Assembly (NCBI GenBank): GCA_902491535.1
Contig: CABUHS010000003.1
Coordinates: 54,789-118,788, forward strand
Direction: 5' to 3'
DNA from: an uncultured Eubacteriales bacterium
GTDB lineage: Bacteria > Bacillota > Clostridia > Oscillospirales > CAG-272
Length of the DNA: 64,000 nucleotides
The number at the start of each line of letters is the position of its first letter. Position 1 is the stretch's first letter. The notes beneath the pieces were generated by a model that worked only from the letters and a program-made list of their open reading frames with translations, was not told the origin of the DNA and searched no databases. Positions 45,358 through 53,159 of the stretch are shown one piece after another. The translations under genes and the position numbers were made by a program.

Positions 45358-46053
45358 ATGTATGTACCGTATGAGTGGAAATTAAAAACTAATGAGATAA
45401 CACAACTGAAACCAAATACGAAGTTTGCAGTTATGTATAGTGGCGGAAAGGATTCTGCGCTTGCACTTTCTTTAACTATAAATCAAGGTGAATTGTGTTC
45501 ATTACTCCATTGTGTAGATGAAAATAGCTGTCGCTCACTATTTCATAATCAATCTTTAGATATAATTTGTGAACATGCCAAAAGATTAAATGTTCCAATA
45601 TATTATTTAGACAATAAATGGTGGATCAAATGGGATAGGGTTGTATCCCAATACATTAAATTAAAAAATCAAGGTGTAGAAGCCATTGTTTTCGGTGATT
45701 TAGGATCTGAAGACAATATTGAAATACAATACAAAATATGTGTAGCATCTGGTCTGAAACCATGTTTTCCGCTTTATAGAAAAAAATATGATGATTTATT
45801 AGATTATATAGAAAAATATAATATTACATCAATAATTACAAAATTAAACGATGAGAAAATACCAATCGAATGGTTAGGTGAAAAATATGATAAAAAATCA
45901 TATGAGTTTCTGAAAAAGCTTGAGATAGATGCTTTTGGTGAAAACGGAGAATTTCATACCACCGTTGTTGGTGCAGATTTTTTGGATGGAGATATAAAAT
46001 ATTCAGTATCAAAATATGCAAATAAATCAGCAATTATTAATATAAATGTTTAG
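45358..46053 (+). CDS. Dph6/DUF71-type ATP pyrophosphatase (amide-forming)
   Basis: 231 residues, start ATG 45358 with AAGGAG upstream. The PP-loop SGGKDS (residues 28-33) binds ATP. GENGEFHT (194-201) is the signature of the diphthine-ammonia ligase (Dph6, DUF71) family, and IVFGDLGSEDN matches its central motif. Bacteria lack diphthamide, so a bacterial member must act on another carboxylate. In this locus an ATP-driven amidation of the peptide or of the acyl intermediate is possible (inference). Confidence 0.8.
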   Translation: MYVPYEWKLKTNEITQLKPNTKFAVMYSGGKDSALALSLTINQGELCSLLHCVDENSCRSLFHNQSLDIICEHAKRLNVPIYYLDNKWWIKWDRVVSQYIKLKNQGVEAIVFGDLGSEDNIEIQYKICVASGLKPCFPLYRKKYDDLLDYIEKYNITSIITKLNDEKIPIEWLGEKYDKKSYEFLKKLEIDAFGENGEFHTTVVGADFLDGDIKYSVSKYANKSAIININV

Positions 46054-46073
46054 TTAGAAGGAAGGCGAACAAA

Positions 46074-46610
46074 ATTAAGCCAAGGTTAGGTACATTAGGA
46101 GATAATAGCGGTTATTTAACATGTTCTATGTTTGTTGCACACAAAAAAATGCCGTCATGTTCTATTATACCATACCCAACATTTGAAAATGCAATATATG
46201 CATTAAAATGTGGCGAAGTATCTTTGGTTTTAGTTCCATCGGCATATTCGTTAATAAACAGATTTATTATGGATGAAAAAATTCGCGTGATGAAAACATT
46301 TATAGAAATAATCCCGCCATTGGTTATTGTTAGTAAGAATCTTAAAAGAGAGGTAATAGTGAAAGATGTCACAAAAATATATTTACATGAAGCAACAATC
46401 AGCATTCTAAATGAATTAAAGTTCGAATCTGCTCCGTTAATTTGTAAAGTTGATTCAAATGTTGAAGCATGTAAGTTTTTATTAAATGATGACGATATCA
46501 ATTCCTGCGCTATAACAAACTTACTTTGTGCTAAATATTTTGATTTAAATGTCATTAAAACGTTAAGAGCTGATGTAAAGATGCCATGGGTAATCTTTTC
46601 TAAGAATTAA
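46074..46610 (+). CDS. Prephenate-dehydratase-like protein with apparent ATT start
   Basis: About 178 residues. The open frame begins after a TAA at 46038-46040, and no ATG, GTG or TTG occurs before 46128. The sequence before 46128 (KPRLGTLGDNSGYLTCSM) fits a PheA-type N-terminus (LGxxGTxS-like), and AAGGAAGG lies 8 bases before ATT 46074, so I take ATT as start. The body (PTFENAIYALKCGEVSLVLVPSAYS) matches the prephenate dehydratase pattern AVxxGxADxGVVPxENS, with the ENS altered. It has no regulatory ACT domain. It may bind or process an aromatic or keto acid. Confidence 0.6.
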   Translation: MKPRLGTLGDNSGYLTCSMFVAHKKMPSCSIIPYPTFENAIYALKCGEVSLVLVPSAYSLINRFIMDEKIRVMKTFIEIIPPLVIVSKNLKREVIVKDVTKIYLHEATISILNELKFESAPLICKVDSNVEACKFLLNDDDINSCAITNLLCAKYFDLNVIKTLRADVKMPWVIFSKN

Positions 46611-46653
46611 CACAAATTAGCGTTATTTTTAATGAGTGTATGTATGGATAAAT

Positions 46654-47103
46654 ATGGATAGTAAAATTTTGAGAATAATAGTTAGAGGATATAGCATGGA
46701 GCCATTATTAAAAAATGGCGATATTGTATATTCTGTAAAATCAGATGAGTATGTTTTAGGGGATATATTGATTTTTGCAAAAGATTCTAACGTTATAATT
46801 CATAGATTTATAGATGTTGATAATGAAAACAATTGTATTGTTTGTAAAGGTGACAACTCATTTGAAATTGAAGAAATCAATTTATCTGATGTGATTGGAA
46901 AAGCAGTATTATTTGAACATGATGAAATTAAGAGAAGAATTTTAAGACCGAGTAATTATTTCATTAAAACTGATATTATGGTTAACAAAATATATAAGCG
47001 TTTCAACAATAGCATAAGATATACAATAAAAAGTGATATATACAATGAATATTTGAAAGAACGGGATATTTTGTTTAAAAAACACATTTTATCTTTAGAT
47101 TGA
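46654..47103 (+). CDS. S26/S24-type Ser/His peptidase, module 2
   Basis: 149 residues from ATG 46654 (GTG 46636 is also open; neither has a strong ribosome binding site). Catalytic Ser in GYSMEPLL, His in IIHRFI, then CKGDNSFE, the same plan as the 34692 product and without a clear membrane helix. It probably trims precursor 2. Confidence 0.72.
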   Translation: MDSKILRIIVRGYSMEPLLKNGDIVYSVKSDEYVLGDILIFAKDSNVIIHRFIDVDNENNCIVCKGDNSFEIEEINLSDVIGKAVLFEHDEIKRRILRPSNYFIKTDIMVNKIYKRFNNSIRYTIKSDIYNEYLKERDILFKKHILSLD

Positions 47104-47136
47104 ACGGCGCATTTCTATAATAGGGGGATGCTTAAT

Positions 47137-47517
47137 ATGCGCATTAACCATATAGGTGTTATAGTTAAAGATATCAATAAAAATATTTCTATATATCTTA
47201 ATATGGGATACCATTTACAGGAGTCTATCAAATATGATTATATACAATGCAATCAAATTGCATTTATGGTGTCAGATTTTTCACCGAATATAGAATTAAT
47301 TGAACCAATAGATGAGCATTCAAGCATATATAACTTTAAAGTGGGTTATCATCACATATGTTACGAATCTGAACCGGGAGAAGATATTATCCAAAAGTTC
47401 AAATCAATGCGGATAGGAAAAATATTTACCAAACCTATCATTGCGCCGGCATTAGATAACCGCGAGGTCGTGTTTGCTTGTTTGCAGAATGGCACATTTG
47501 TGGAATTTATACTGTAA
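47137..47517 (+). CDS. VOC-superfamily protein (glyoxalase/epimerase-like)
   Basis: 126 residues. Start at ATG 47137, with GGGGGA 9 bases upstream; the ATG at 47128 overlaps that site. Two beta-alpha-beta units: INHIGVIVKDINKNISIYLNMGY, key residues NHIG (metal His), IELIEP (metal Glu), YHHICYES (metal His), FVEFIL (final Glu). All four metal positions are present, as in methylmalonyl-CoA epimerase-like proteins. Placed directly before an acyl carrier and an FkbH gene, it may isomerise the carrier-bound acid. Confidence 0.75.
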   Translation: MRINHIGVIVKDINKNISIYLNMGYHLQESIKYDYIQCNQIAFMVSDFSPNIELIEPIDEHSSIYNFKVGYHHICYESEPGEDIIQKFKSMRIGKIFTKPIIAPALDNREVVFACLQNGTFVEFIL

Positions 47518-47529
47518 GGGGGAATAGTG

Positions 47530-47787
47530 ATGAATGCGGTTACAATAGAGAATGTGCTGGAGGTTGTCAACAGTACAGAAAAATTTGAAATAACTACAAA
47601 ACAATTGGAAGAGAATTTGCCTGACTTAGGAATGGACTCGGTTACATTTATTCAAATAATCGTAGCTTTGGAAGAAAAATTTGAATGTGAAATCCCAGAT
47701 GAAAAACTTTTAATTACAGAAATGGATACAGTTCAAAAGATGATAGATGTTCTTCAAACGCTGTATGATGAACAGGAAAATGGATAA
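47530..47787 (+). CDS. Acyl carrier protein of module 2
   Basis: 85 residues from ATG 47530, with GGGGG 7 bases upstream. The phosphopantetheine serine is Ser37 in LGMDSVTFIQIIVALEEKF. It lies between the VOC and FkbH genes, 28 bases before the latter. Differs clearly from the carrier at 12327. Confidence 0.85.
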   Translation: MNAVTIENVLEVVNSTEKFEITTKQLEENLPDLGMDSVTFIQIIVALEEKFECEIPDEKLLITEMDTVQKMIDVLQTLYDEQENG

Positions 47788-47815
47788 TAGATGTAATAAA
47801 TGAAATGGTGATATT

Positions 47816-49372
47816 ATGATAACAAAAAGCAGCAGTGTTGTTATTATCTCAAATATAACATTTGAACCGTATTTGCGAACATACATAACAAAAGCATTTT
47901 TACCATCTGCTGTTCAGGTGAACTATGTGCCATATGAGGAAATTTACGAAAATCAAATTGCTATTCAAGGATCGGATATTATAGTCATATATTTGAATTT
48001 TGATGTGTTGTATCCCAACGCGATAAACGATATTGTGTCAAGAAAAATATCTCATGATGATATTACACACGATTCAATTAAAAGATGCCAAGAACTATAC
48101 TCTTCAATCAGGAGCCGCTCTAATGCGCAGATTATATGGTTTGGGTTTGAGGACTATTATGTCAACAGCGATATTGTATGCGGTTCTGTTTCGGTATCGG
48201 GCGGAGCAGTTGACGGAATCAATCAAGCTATAAGCGAGATGTTGACCGATGATGTGTATGTAGATCTAAAGCGTCTGATTGCAAAGATCGGTATATCGAA
48301 TTCATACAGTGTGAAAGGTAAATACCGTTGGAATGCACCGTATTCAAAAGAGCTTATGGCGCTAATGGCGAATGAGATGTACAAGCAGTATTCAATACAC
48401 ATAGGTAAGACAAAGAAATGTATCATACTGGATTGTGATAATGTCCTGTGGGGAGGAATCCTCTCAGAAGACGGAATTGAAGGGATTCGTCTTGACGGCA
48501 GCGGGTTAGGCCGGGAATATCAGGAATTTCAGCGTTTTCTTTTGATGCTTTATTATCACGGCGTTATATTAACCGTTTGCAGTAAGAACGATGAATCAGA
48601 TGTACTTCGTGTTTTCCGTGAGCATAGCGGAATGTTACTGAAGGAAGAACATGTTGCTTGCTTCAAAGTAAATTGGAATGATAAACCTACAAATATTCAG
48701 ATGATTGCTGATGAATTGAACATAGGAACAGACAGTATGGTTTTTGTTGATGATTCACGGTTTGAATTAGAAGCGGTAAAAACGGTTCTCCCGGAGGTGA
48801 CCGCAATTCGATATGATCGTGAGTTTATGTATAATGAATTCGCATGCTTTAATTTGAAAAAAAAGGTGGATTTACCGGAGATTGAACATCGAAATAATAC
48901 TTACCGTACTAATTATTCTCGCATGGAATTGCAATCACAATGCGGAAGCTATGACGAGTATATTAAATCGCTTAATATGAAAGTCGATATTCATAAACTA
49001 TTACCGGTGGAATATGACCGTGTTGCAGAACTTACGCAAAGAACAAATAAGTGTACCAACGGAAAACGTTATACCGTATCTGAAATAAGAGAACGAACAA
49101 CTCTTCCCGGTGTTCATTTTTATTCTGTTTCAGTTTCTGACCGTTTTTGCGATTTAGGCATTGTAGGTGCAATAGAAATTGAAGAGCAAACTCTTTCCTT
49201 ATTTAGTCTGTCGTGCCGGGCTTTGGGGAGAAGGATTGAGCAAGAAATGATTAAATATATAACTAAAAAGTATTGCATAAATGATTTATATTTTAAATCT
49301 ACCGGAAAGAACGGAAATATTTATGAATTATTAGAACTATCATTTGGAAATAAAATGGAGAAATGGATATGA
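47816..49372 (+). CDS. FkbH-like HAD-superfamily protein, module 2
   Basis: 518 residues, start ATG 47816 with weak TGGTGA upstream. Central HAD domain with DCDNVLWGGILSEDG (the usual DxDNTLWGG, with T replaced by V), VCSKNDES and VFVDDSRFE, then a GNAT-like C-terminus (SVSDRFCDLGIVGAIE). By family precedent it loads a glyceryl group from 1,3-bisphosphoglycerate onto the carrier at 47530. Stop overlaps the next start. Confidence 0.85.
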   Translation: MITKSSSVVIISNITFEPYLRTYITKAFLPSAVQVNYVPYEEIYENQIAIQGSDIIVIYLNFDVLYPNAINDIVSRKISHDDITHDSIKRCQELYSSIRSRSNAQIIWFGFEDYYVNSDIVCGSVSVSGGAVDGINQAISEMLTDDVYVDLKRLIAKIGISNSYSVKGKYRWNAPYSKELMALMANEMYKQYSIHIGKTKKCIILDCDNVLWGGILSEDGIEGIRLDGSGLGREYQEFQRFLLMLYYHGVILTVCSKNDESDVLRVFREHSGMLLKEEHVACFKVNWNDKPTNIQMIADELNIGTDSMVFVDDSRFELEAVKTVLPEVTAIRYDREFMYNEFACFNLKKKVDLPEIEHRNNTYRTNYSRMELQSQCGSYDEYIKSLNMKVDIHKLLPVEYDRVAELTQRTNKCTNGKRYTVSEIRERTTLPGVHFYSVSVSDRFCDLGIVGAIEIEEQTLSLFSLSCRALGRRIEQEMIKYITKKYCINDLYFKSTGKNGNIYELLELSFGNKMEKWI

Positions 49373-50442
49373 TGAAGAATCTAAATATAAACATAAAGGA
49401 TAGTTTTATTTCAGAATGTTGGACTTTCTACAAAAGCTGTATTTTAGGATCATATTCAGATGGACAGAAGTGGATGTCTACGCATATGGAGGTTAATTTA
49501 GACGGCGGATGCGGCTCATTTTGGGGAAACGGCGTCTATTATCCGCTCGATTATTACGACGGCATACTGAGAATTGCACCAGGTGATATTAATAAAATTA
49601 CACCTGAAAAGCTTATAGATTATATAAAACGCAAGATTGATTCAAATGTATATATTCTTATTGACAGTGATTATTCGATTATTTATCACAATGAAGAATC
49701 GGGCGCACGGTTGCATGAGATTTTGATATTCGGATACGATGATGAGGAAGAAGTATTTCTTTGCCCAATGATAGACAGACAAATTGCAAAGGTTCCGTTT
49801 GCATTTATGAAATCATCATATGAAGAGATAAGAGAAATTTATTTGAATGATCCAAAACATCGGTATAATAGAAGAATTGCATATTTCTTCCCGATAACTG
49901 AAATCAAGAAACGTAAACTTAGCATGAACAAAGACGAATTTTTATTTTCATGTCTCAGAAAAATACAGGACGAGTTGAAAGGGGAGAAGAGTACAATTGA
50001 GAAAATAAATCCTGAAGAGCCGTCCGGAGATCCTCGGTATGTTTTCAAAGGGCTATCCATGTTAAGCAATCTGGATGAATTCCTTTCAACTCATATAAAG
50101 AACGAAACGGCGACGGATAAATTACCTATAGATTTAACACTTACTTTATTAAATCTATATGAGCATAGGATTAACCTTTCTAATTGTCTTAAATGTGTTG
50201 TAGAGACATTTGATACAAATTGTAAACTTAAAAATTTATATGATAATTATGTTTTGGAATTACAAAATATACAGAAAGCATATCTGATATCATACAAAAG
50301 TATTTTGAATAATATTCCGCATAAATTAACCGCAATTCGAGATGCAGTTAAGGATAATATGTTTACAGAACGCCATATTCTTGCGGATTTCCTTGCCGAA
50401 TCTGAAAAACAAATAGAAGAAAAATATTTGAAACATTGTTGA
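49369..50442 (+). CDS. BtrH/papain-fold protein, probable ACP-dependent acyltransferase
   Basis: 357 residues. Start at ATG 49369 (GGAG 8 bases upstream; overlaps the FkbH stop). The N-terminal half has a cysteine in LDGGCGSFWG and the run YILIDSDYSII ... HEILIFGYDDEEEVFLCPM, the His-strand-D pattern of the BtrH_N/C39-like fold. BtrH moves an acyl group from a carrier protein to an amine. The C-terminal half (about 180-357) is helical and unknown. With VOC, ACP and FkbH before it, I infer transfer of the acyl group to the peptide; a protease role is the alternative. Confidence 0.6.
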   Translation: MMKNLNINIKDSFISECWTFYKSCILGSYSDGQKWMSTHMEVNLDGGCGSFWGNGVYYPLDYYDGILRIAPGDINKITPEKLIDYIKRKIDSNVYILIDSDYSIIYHNEESGARLHEILIFGYDDEEEVFLCPMIDRQIAKVPFAFMKSSYEEIREIYLNDPKHRYNRRIAYFFPITEIKKRKLSMNKDEFLFSCLRKIQDELKGEKSTIEKINPEEPSGDPRYVFKGLSMLSNLDEFLSTHIKNETATDKLPIDLTLTLLNLYEHRINLSNCLKCVVETFDTNCKLKNLYDNYVLELQNIQKAYLISYKSILNNIPHKLTAIRDAVKDNMFTERHILADFLAESEKQIEEKYLKHC

Positions 50443-50469
50443 GCTTGATCAATAATGTTTATTTACAAG

Positions 50470-50680
50470 AAGTATTTGTACCGATTTCTTAAAGATTAAA
50501 ATATCCCTGTGGATAACAAATGCACCGAAAACGCAAGTTGTCCATTTGTCGTATAACGTAAAGATTGCCTGTTTGCGGGCAAGGACAAAGAAACCAAACA
50601 GTGCTGTTACCGACTCTCTTGTTGTCACAGTCACAGCTAACGGACTAAATGCGGAAGAATACTTTACACGGTTATGCTGA
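50470..50680 (+). pseudogene. IS66 transposase remnant 1
   Basis: Two frames together read KYLYRFLKD, IPVDNKCTEN, FVV*RKDCLFAG, then in another frame VTVTANGLNAEEYF. These match the C-terminus of IS66 transposases (IPxDNN...RPFxxGRKNWLF ... TAxANGLxPxxYL). It contains stop codons and at least one frameshift. Part of the longer repeat at 50488-51520. Confidence 0.75.
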
Positions 50681-50863
50681 ATGGAAAATGCGTTGCCGAT
50701 GTAAACTGCACATGAATGAATTTTATTAAATGAACTAAAGCCAAGGAATGTATATTTTTTGGATTTTTTGGCGTTTACTGTCGAAACATAGGCAAGCCCG
50801 ATTCTGCATGAAGGATTTAAATGGTAAAATTTTCTTATACCTGTGCTTGAATCGGAATTAACT

Positions 50864-51136
50864 ATGCGAAAAGAACTCAACAATATTTTTGGTGAAGATC
50901 TGCGTATCCTCGCGATTCAAACAAGAGACCGTCTGCATATTACCCAAAAGGAAATGGGGGAAAAGCTGTATATGAGTGAAAGCTCGTACTCAGATATTGA
51001 GACCGGCAGAAGTCATTGCAGTATGCCTACTGCCATATTGCTCTTGGAAATGCAGGAGGATCCTAAGAGTTTTTTGCAAAGTTCTGTTAGAAAAGCAACA
51101 GGTCAAGAAGGAAAGGAGGTTCAGCTTGTGCGATGA
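50864..51136 (+). CDS. XRE-family regulator, cassette 1
   Basis: 90 residues from ATG 50864 (GTG 50843 is open too; no ribosome binding site is visible before either). Helix-turn-helix region RDRLHITQKEMGEKLYMSESSYSDIETG (core TQKEMGEKL and SSYSDIETG). Near-identical in plan to the 55021 product. Overlaps the DUF6514 start by four bases. Confidence 0.75.
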   Translation: MRKELNNIFGEDLRILAIQTRDRLHITQKEMGEKLYMSESSYSDIETGRSHCSMPTAILLLEMQEDPKSFLQSSVRKATGQEGKEVQLVR

Positions 51137-51372
51137 ATATTACGTATGTAATTACCGAAGAAATCTATTCTTTCGGGAATATGACGCGGGTCTCCTATGG
51201 CGTTGTTGCCTATGCAGACTCTGATGAAGACGGTACGGCTGCGATCGTTGTCTCTGTTCACGACATTACATCTGATAGGCAAGCGCTTGACGAGACTGTT
51301 TCTCGGTGTAACTACAAGAAACTTTCTACAATTCATTTAAATGATGTAATTGAGGATTTCCTTGCGAGTTAA
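51133..51372 (+). CDS. DUF6514 family protein, cassette 1
   Basis: 79 residues, start ATG 51133 with AAGGAGG about 15 bases upstream. ITYVITEEIYSFG, SYGVVAYAD, VHDITSDRQAL and HLNDVIEDFL fit DUF6514, a family of short proteins in Clostridia with no known function. Overlaps the XRE gene, so the two are made together. Paralogue at 55308. Confidence 0.75.
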   Translation: MNITYVITEEIYSFGNMTRVSYGVVAYADSDEDGTAAIVVSVHDITSDRQALDETVSRCNYKKLSTIHLNDVIEDFLAS

Positions 51373-51532
51373 CAACCATTAAAAAAAGCAAGGCGAGAAA
51401 ATTTAATAATTAAATAAAAGAAAGTATTTTTCAGGTGCAGATTTTTTGCTTCCCTCCGAGACATAGAAAGTCCCGGAGGTTTTTCTCGGATTTTAATGCA
51501 CATTTATTTGGGGCTTGATAGTGGAAGGACTT

Positions 51533-51628
51533 ATGACTACGGTTCATTCTACAACAAATACTCAAAAAACTGTTGATGCTCCTTCTGCAAATGACTTAAG
51601 AAATATTAAAAATCAAGTAACATGCTGA
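51533..51628 (+). CDS. Possible 31-residue peptide
   Basis: ATG 51533 has GGAAGG 5 bases upstream and the frame (MTTVHSTTNTQKTVDAPSAN, then DLRNIKNQVTC) ends with a cysteine directly before the stop, which lies in the stem of a terminator. It is hydrophilic, with no signal peptide. It could be a small precursor, a regulator, or a relic. Confidence 0.45.
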   Translation: MTTVHSTTNTQKTVDAPSANDLRNIKNQVTC

Positions 51629-51660
51629 CTTCGTTTTCCAAGCGGAGTCAGTTTTGTTGT
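51625..51660 (+). terminator. Terminator overlapping the end of the 31-codon frame
   Basis: Stem CTGACTTCG (51625-51633) / CGGAGTCAG (51643-51651) with one G-U pair, then TTTTGTTGT. Confidence 0.75.
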
Positions 51661-51788
51661 ATATATCGAAAACCATCGGCAGTGCGGTAGTTCCAAAAAG
51701 CTTTAGCTATGAGAGGAAAAAGAACATTCTTTTATTTGAAATAGAGAATGGCTGCCAACCAAAATAAAAATCAAAGGAGAAACAAGTT

Positions 51789-52021
51789 GTGAAACTTGAT
51801 ACAGATAGTTTAGCACATACGCAAATGAATATAGTATTGGAGATATAATCTCCGGAGTAGTTGACGCAGTAGGAAAAACATTCAGCAACCTCGGAAAGCA
51901 AATATCTAATTATTATATTGCAAACGAACTGATAAGTGTTTTCGAGAATATAGGTGCCTGCGGTGTACCCGTTACCCAAGATTTTTTTAAAGTATTGGAT
52001 ATTTTGAAAAAAAGACTCTGA
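51789..52021 (+). pseudogene. Frameshifted small gene, perhaps phage-derived
   Basis: GTG 51789 has AAAGGAG 11 bases upstream and starts KLDTDSLAHT; another frame then continues YANEYSIGDIISGVVDAVGK and runs through FENIGACGVPVTQDFF to a stop at 52021. One frameshift near 51820 breaks it. I do not recognise the protein. Confidence 0.5.
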
Positions 52022-52238
52022 TGAGTAGCTCTTAATAACAGTACGAATAAAAATAATGTGATGGTTTAAATAATTTTTTCTTTCAAAATTATTATTTACT
52101 TCGACAAAATACAAAGAAAAAGTGTATAAATTGTAAAATTGTTGTATAATTGTTCTGTAGAGACATTATGTCTATATAAGATATTTTCAAAAGGATATTT
52201 TGTGCATACAATATAATTTAAATAGGAAGGTGCAAGAT

Positions 52239-52580
52239 ATGGAACTTGATTATATAGCTATAGGAAAAAGAATAAGAAAGAGAAGAATACAAAAGAGGTG
52301 GTCACAGAAAGATTTAATGGAGAAATTAAATATATCCGCAGCTCATATGAGTCATATTGAGACAGGTTCGACCAAACTGAGCTTACCTATGTTGATTGAA
52401 ATTGCAAATGCTCTTGACACAACCACAGATCAGCTTTTAAGAGACAATATTCATTCATCGACTCCGGTCTTCAAAAAAGAAATTCAGGATATTTTAGAAG
52501 ACTGTAATACATATGAACTTAACGTTATGATCGAAGCTATGAATCTTATTAAAAGTTCTATCAGAAATGCACCAAAATAA
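52239..52580 (+). CDS. XRE-family regulator before the second sigma factor
   Basis: 113 residues from ATG 52239 with GGAAGG upstream; the longer frame lacks one. RIRKRRIQKRWSQKDLMEKLNISAAHMSHIETGS is the helix-turn-helix (core WSQKDLMEKL, MSHIETG). The gene ends 21 bases before the sigma gene, so it may control the pair. Confidence 0.85.
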   Translation: MELDYIAIGKRIRKRRIQKRWSQKDLMEKLNISAAHMSHIETGSTKLSLPMLIEIANALDTTTDQLLRDNIHSSTPVFKKEIQDILEDCNTYELNVMIEAMNLIKSSIRNAPK

Positions 52581-52601
52581 TTTTAGGGGGAGATTACGCA
52601 A

Positions 52602-53159
52602 ATGATATCTTTTTACTTATCGCTGGTAGAAACAGATGAGGATAGAGATAAAGTTATCTTACTCTACGAGAGTTTCTACTCATTTATGTGCTATACGGCC
52701 GGAGAAATTTTGCACCACAATAAATATGATGTTGAGGATATTGTCCACAACGCTATGATCAAGCTTATTCAAAATCTTGATTCGATTGATTTTTCAGATA
52801 TGCAGAAAACAAAAAATTTATGTGGGATTGTTGCCAAAAATCTGGCAATAGATTATTGTAAACTAAAGGAAAATCAAAAGCTTTCTTTGGACGATGAAAT
52901 TTGTGAATCCATAGTGACAGAAGATAATACAAGTGATATAATAATAACAAAGGATACATATGACATTGTATTGCGCGAACTGAAATCATTGGATGATAAA
53001 TACAGAGACATATGTATTATGAAATACATACACGAATTAAAAGAACGAGAAATAGCATTGCTTTTGGATATACCGCCTAACACTGTGAGTACACGAATTT
53101 TCCGTGGAAAACAAATCTTGAGAGAGGCTCTCAGAAAGGAGAATGTTTATGTATCATAA
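52602..53159 (+). CDS. RNA polymerase sigma factor, ECF-like, second copy
   Basis: 185 residues, start ATG 52602 with AGGGGGAG upstream. Region 2 DVEDIVHNAMIKLIQNLDSID and region 4 LDDKYRDICIMKYIHELKEREIALLLDI closely follow the 29716 product (core KYRDICIMKY, KEREIA). Overlaps the DUF4367 gene by 11 bases. Confidence 0.88.
   Translation: MISFYLSLVETDEDRDKVILLYESFYSFMCYTAGEILHHNKYDVEDIVHNAMIKLIQNLDSIDFSDMQKTKNLCGIVAKNLAIDYCKLKENQKLSLDDEICESIVTEDNTSDIIITKDTYDIVLRELKSLDDKYRDICIMKYIHELKEREIALLLDIPPNTVSTRIFRGKQILREALRKENVYVS

Larger units (their letters stand above)
50488..51520. repeat. Direct repeat copy 1 (about 1.03 kb)
   Basis: Matches 54629-55695 along its whole length with point differences: IS66 tail, AT-rich leader with GTCGAAACATAGG, XRE gene, DUF6514 gene, a spacer with TTGCTTCCCTCCG, and a common end TTATTTGGGGCTTGATA. 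Confidence 0.85.
51373..52238. other. Spacer holding a tiny gene and a decayed gene
   Basis: Holds the end of direct repeat 1, a 31-codon frame with terminator (51533-51660), a coding remnant SAVVPKSFSYERKKN on the plus strand ending near 51762 without a start codon, and the frameshifted gene at 51789-52021. Confidence 0.6.

Noticed and set aside
46112..46555. 147-codon minus-strand open frame
   Set aside because: Antisense to the prephenate-dehydratase-like gene, which fits the gene order and strand.
50449..50883. 144-codon minus-strand open frame
   Set aside because: Lies over the IS66 remnant, whose conserved transposase motifs read on the plus strand.
51707..52114. 135-codon minus-strand open frame
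   Set aside because: Low-complexity Phe/Tyr/Ser-rich shadow over a plus-strand decayed gene.
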